A stretch of DNA of 64,000 nt. Source: Corynebacterium deserti GIMN1.010. GTDB taxonomy: Bacteria > Actinomycetota > Actinomycetes > Mycobacteriales > Mycobacteriaceae. Below the pieces are notes generated by a model. The model saw nothing but the letters and a program-made list of their open reading frames with translations. It searched no databases and was not told where the DNA came from. This document shows, one piece after another, positions 61,498 to 64,000 of the stretch. Numbering within the stretch: the first letter of the stretch is position 1; each line of letters begins with the position of its first letter. The DNA lies in the NCBI RefSeq assembly GCF_001277995.1, contig NZ_CP009220.1, forward strand, positions 1,550,001 through 1,614,000. Reading direction: 5' to 3'. The translations under genes were made by a program, and so were the position numbers.

Positions 61498-62853
61498 CTA
61501 AGATTGAGGTTCTGCGAGCTTAGGGGCTTGCTTATCGACGCCCACCTTGCCCGCACCGGGTACAACTTCCTCGGGGATGTCGCTGCCGAAGGTGGTGCGG
61601 CTGGTTGAACCAACACCGTTGGCGTTGAGGTGGTATGCAGATTCTGCGTGCTCTGCGCGGTCGATACCTTCGTACTCCGCCTCGGAAGTGATACGAATCT
61701 TCATGACCTTGCTGAGGACCTTCGCAATGATCCAGGTGACACCGAATGCGTAGGACAGGGTGACGATGATTGCCAGCGGTTCACGCCACAGCAGGGAAAG
61801 TTCTCCGCCGTAGAAGATGCCAGCCAATCCAGCTGGTGCCTGCGGGTTGGCGAACAGCATGACGAAGAGTGCGCCAGCGATACCTGCCATGCCGTGGACT
61901 GCGAAGACGTCGAAGGTGTCATCCACCTTGTGGTACTTCTTCCAAGAGATCGCCCAGAATGCCATGGCTGCTCCGAGGAAGCCCACAATGTAGGCACCGA
62001 TTGGGCTTACGGCGTCTGCTGCTGGGGTAATAGCCACCAGGCCTGCGATCGTTCCGGTCATGGCACCGAAGAAGGTGGCCTTTCCGTTGAAGAATCGCTC
62101 CACCAGGAAGGCACCCATCATGCCACCACCAGCTGCAAGTAGCGAGGTTACAACAACGTAGCTTGCCAAGAAGTTGGCGCCGCCGGCGGTTCCGCCGTTG
62201 AAGCCAAACCAACCTGCGATGATCATTCCGGAACCGATGAGGATCAACGGCAAGTTGTGAGGACGAACGCTCATCGTGTGGCGTCGACCCAAGACCATCG
62301 CCAGAGCCAGTCCGGATGCACCTGCGTTCATATGAACTGCGGTGCCACCAGCGAAGTCGTGGAAGTCAACAATGTTCTTCATCCAACCACCGACGTAACC
62401 GGAGTCTGGATCAGAGATGGCGAAGACCCAGTGTGCCAGCGGTGCGTAGACGAAGGTGAACCACAGGACTGCGAACACCAACCATGCACCAAAGCGCATG
62501 CGGCCTGCGGCACCTGAGGACATCAGTGCGAGGGAGATTGCTGCGAATAAGACGTAGAAACCTGCCCACATCATTCCGCCTGCGCCGTCATCTTCCATCA
62601 CGTTTCGGAATCCGAAGTACTCGACGGGGTTTCCGATGATGCCCCATCCCCCAACGGAGTTTCCGAGTACGAGCCCGTGTCCGTAGAGAACGTAGACGAG
62701 ACCAATAATTCCAAGTGAGCCCATGACCATCATGAACGTGTTGAGTACATGTTGCGCTCCAAGCATGCCACCGTAAAGGAGGGACAGGCCGGGGAACATG
62801 AGGCTAACCAATGCAAATGCTGCGAGAATCCAGGCGAGATCTGAGGGGTCCAT
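61498..62853 (-). CDS. amt: Ammonium transporter AmtA
   Basis: A 451-residue Amt/Mep/Rh protein with 11 predicted spans. It has GGMLGAQHVLNTFMMVMGSL, FVYAPLAHWVFAI, DFAGGTAVHMNAGASGLALA with the first pore His and DVFAVHGMAGIAGALFVML with the second. It imports ammonium. AmtR boxes lie upstream; in C. glutamicum amt-ocd-soxA are known as one AmtR-controlled unit expressed under nitrogen shortage. Confidence 0.95.
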   Translation of the reverse strand: MDPSDLAWILAAFALVSLMFPGLSLLYGGMLGAQHVLNTFMMVMGSLGIIGLVYVLYGHGLVLGNSVGGWGIIGNPVEYFGFRNVMEDDGAGGMMWAGFYVLFAAISLALMSSGAAGRMRFGAWLVFAVLWFTFVYAPLAHWVFAISDPDSGYVGGWMKNIVDFHDFAGGTAVHMNAGASGLALAMVLGRRHTMSVRPHNLPLILIGSGMIIAGWFGFNGGTAGGANFLASYVVVTSLLAAGGGMMGAFLVERFFNGKATFFGAMTGTIAGLVAITPAADAVSPIGAYIVGFLGAAMAFWAISWKKYHKVDDTFDVFAVHGMAGIAGALFVMLFANPQAPAGLAGIFYGGELSLLWREPLAIIVTLSYAFGVTWIIAKVLSKVMKIRITSEAEYEGIDRAEHAESAYHLNANGVGSTSRTTFGSDIPEEVVPGAGKVGVDKQAPKLAEPQS

Positions 62854-62894
62854 GTTAAAGGCCTTTCAGCTAAGTAATGCTGTCAAGCGGAGTA

Positions 62895-62950
62895 TTTTCT
62901 ATTCCGCTATAGATAACCTAACCCAATTTCTACCTATCAGTCTATAGAAT
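62895..62950 (-). promoter_or_regulatory. amtR box: Two putative AmtR operators upstream of amt
   Basis: On the minus strand CTATAG-N4-ATAG occurs twice: at 62912-62899 (N4 CGGA) and 62947-62934 (N4 ACTG), 35 bp apart, each within T-rich/A-rich flanks. This matches the AmtR operator CTATAG...ATAG of C. glutamicum. AmtR represses amt when nitrogen is plentiful. Confidence 0.75.
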
Positions 62951-63393
62951 TACGTTTTTATAGCGCAGATCACAAAAGGATGTCCCCGACGGGGGTTGAG
63001 CTAGCCTTTGAAAACCCCGATTAACACCACGAAATGGCCGCGACGTGGAGTTTGACGCCGAGATTTACGGCATTTCGTCGAGAGCTCGTGAATCCAGGAC
63101 ACTGAGACATGGACGCCCGTCGCGAGTAGCACCACATCTACCCCTATATATGGTGCCAGGTGGTGTCTACGGGCAGTTGAAAATTTTTCGACCCCATTTC
63201 CATAACACACCACAAGACATATAACTGTAGATGTGGTGCTACGGTCGCGTGGCGTCACAATTTCCATCAATGTGGCAGAAAAAGTGCCCCTCTAGATCGC
63301 CGTTTAAGCGCCTTACATCGCCCGATCCTTAGCAATACTCATACGGAGAATTCGATCCCTTAAAACGCAACTCCGCAAAGAACTGGCAGAACA
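62951..63393. other. Intergenic region between amt and secG terminator
   Basis: No convincing gene; the 89-codon open frame at 63001-63270 lies across an inverted repeat and lacks a ribosome site. The region contains an element with long inverted ends at 63113-63256, described separately. Confidence 0.5.
63113..63256. repeat. 144-bp element with imperfect terminal inverted repeats
   Basis: GTAGCACCACATCTAC (63126-63141) is perfectly inverted at 63227-63242. The match extends outward through CGTCGCGA / TCGCGTGGCG to GACGCC and GGCGTC, giving arms of about 30 bp with small gaps. The inside is AT-rich. It could be a MITE-like relic or a large RNA hairpin. Confidence 0.45.
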
Positions 63394-63433
63394 AAAAGGG
63401 CGACTCCCCCGCATACTGGGGAGTCGCCCTTTT
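63394..63433 (-). terminator. Terminator after secG
   Basis: A perfect 16-bp stem AAAAGGGCGACTCCCC / GGGGAGTCGCCCTTTT with an 8-nt loop, 26 bp after secG. The T run on the minus strand continues past the stem. Confidence 0.92.
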
Positions 63434-63458
63434 AGAGCTCGTAAAAAGCTAGCGACGT

Positions 63459-63692
63459 TTAGGAGTACGCCTGGATGAGGTTGAGTGCAATCACGCACAC
63501 AATCCAGATGACGGCGACCAAGATGGTGACGCGGTCCAGGTTCTTTTCAACAACAGTGGAGCCCGAAAGATTGGACTGCACACCGCCACCGAAGAGGCTG
63601 GAGAGTCCGCCACCCTTACCTCTGTGCAGCAGGACGAAAACCGTCATGAGCAGGCTGGCGACGACGAGAATGATTTGAAGCGTCAATGCCAT
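63459..63692 (-). CDS. secG: Preprotein translocase subunit SecG
   Basis: A 77-residue protein from ATG 63692 (MALTLQIILVVASLLMTVF), AAAGGAA about 10 nt upstream. Two membrane spans surround the conserved cytosolic loop HRGKGGGLSSLFGGG. SecG belongs to SecYEG and assists export. It is encoded between ppc and amt as in C. glutamicum. Confidence 0.94.
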   Translation of the reverse strand: MALTLQIILVVASLLMTVFVLLHRGKGGGLSSLFGGGVQSNLSGSTVVEKNLDRVTILVAVIWIVCVIALNLIQAYS

Positions 63693-63770
63693 ATGGAGAA
63701 TGTTCCTTTGCCGAATGTACACCGCGGCTCGCAGACACGAACCGGGTATCGAATAACTTTAGATAGTATA

Positions 63771-63790
63771 CACGAGCGCTAGCGCTCGTG
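63771..63790. repeat. 20-bp perfect palindrome between ppc and secG
   Basis: CACGAGCGCTAGCGCTCGTG. It follows the ppc stop by 20 bp and directly precedes TATACT (minus strand 63768-63763), a likely -10 for secG. It may be the end of the ppc transcript, an operator, or both. Confidence 0.5.
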
Positions 63791-63810
63791 CTGGTTGTCT
63801 AATGCAGTAC

Positions 63811-64000
63811 CTAACCGGAGTTACGCAAGGCGGTGGACAGACCATTCATGGTGAGCTGAATGTTTCGGGAGATTCCATCGCTGTCGTCGCCGCTGCGGAA
63901 GCGTCGCATCATTTCGACCTGGATGACATTGAGCGGCAACAAGTAGGGGTATCGACGCTGCACGGAACGCGCGAGCAAAGGGTTGTCATCGAGCAGATCG
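63811..64000 (-). CDS. ppc: Phosphoenolpyruvate carboxylase (C-terminal end)
   Basis: The last 62 codons of ppc are inside the window; the rest lies to the right. The C-terminus reads [19 protein letters not shown] ... [21 protein letters not shown], which carries the strongly conserved PEPC tail including the terminal Gly. The enzyme carboxylates PEP to oxaloacetate. Upstream of secG as in C. glutamicum. Confidence 0.93.
   Translation of the reverse strand, partial: DLLDDNPLLARSVQRRYPYLLPLNVIQVEMMRRFRSGDDSDGISRNIQLTMNGLSTALRNSG

Noticed and set aside
63001-63270. 89-codon gene upstream of secG
   Set aside because: It crosses the inverted-repeat element, lacks a start signal and does not look like a protein.

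Overview
The window is a corynebacterial chromosome segment of the Corynebacterium glutamicum group carrying most of a prophage. The right part shows the order ABC-F ATPase, suf operon, mptB, ABC transporter, ctaA, qor, ctaB, tkt-tal-zwf-opcA-pgl, amt-ocd-soxA (read from the right), secG, ppc. I know this order from C. glutamicum. As far as I can recall the ATCC 13032 Tkt and Zwf proteins, the versions here differ at scattered residues, so this is probably another strain or a sister species. In ATCC 13032 a small prophage remnant (CGP2) sits, as I remember it, in the same neighbourhood; here the element is large and looks close to intact as far as the window shows it.

Prophage, 1 to about 35,220. 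From its right end it has a tyrosine integrase, a lipoprotein, a large membrane protein, an ImmA/IrrE-type protease and a repressor on the + strand. A divergent Cro-like gene then opens a long, tightly overlapping early operon on the minus strand. That operon holds a Rha/KilAC-type antirepressor, a tRNA-Arg(TCT), small HTH and membrane proteins, an HNH protein, a replication initiator with iterons inside its gene, a possible helicase loader, SSB, a NrdH-type redoxin, a DEDD exonuclease and a PD-(D/E)XK nuclease. Next come accessory genes, then an unusual tandem P-loop kinase-HNH fusion, the terminase subunits, portal, ClpP-like protease, decoration protein, HK97-type capsid, connectors, tail tube, chaperones and a tape measure that runs off the left edge. 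This is a siphovirus with an HK97-type head. Lysis genes and the left attachment site are outside the window.

Accessory genes inside the prophage stand out by strand, low GC or lack of recognised family. The best candidate for an undescribed system is 14,933-17,621: a Ser/Thr-kinase-like protein and a possible alpha/beta-barrel protein, translationally coupled on the + strand, facing a convergent protein that looks like a PD-(D/E)XK nuclease with an inserted winged helix. Three further + strand genes that interrupt the minus-strand early operon (26,637; 28,956; 29,632) each encode one N-terminal membrane anchor plus a soluble domain, as expected of superinfection-exclusion or lysogenic-conversion proteins.

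Host part, 35,227 to 64,000. The suf operon (sufR-B-D-C-S-U plus a DUF59 protein) builds Fe-S clusters. MptB makes cell-wall lipoglycan mannan, and CtaA and CtaB make heme a for cytochrome oxidase. Tkt-Tal-Zwf-OpcA-Pgl form the pentose phosphate operon. Amt-Ocd-SoxA form a nitrogen operon preceded by two matches to the AmtR operator. Several host genes and the phage repressor show a TANNNT hexamer 7-8 nt before the start codon and no Shine-Dalgarno sequence, the pattern of leaderless transcripts common in actinobacteria.
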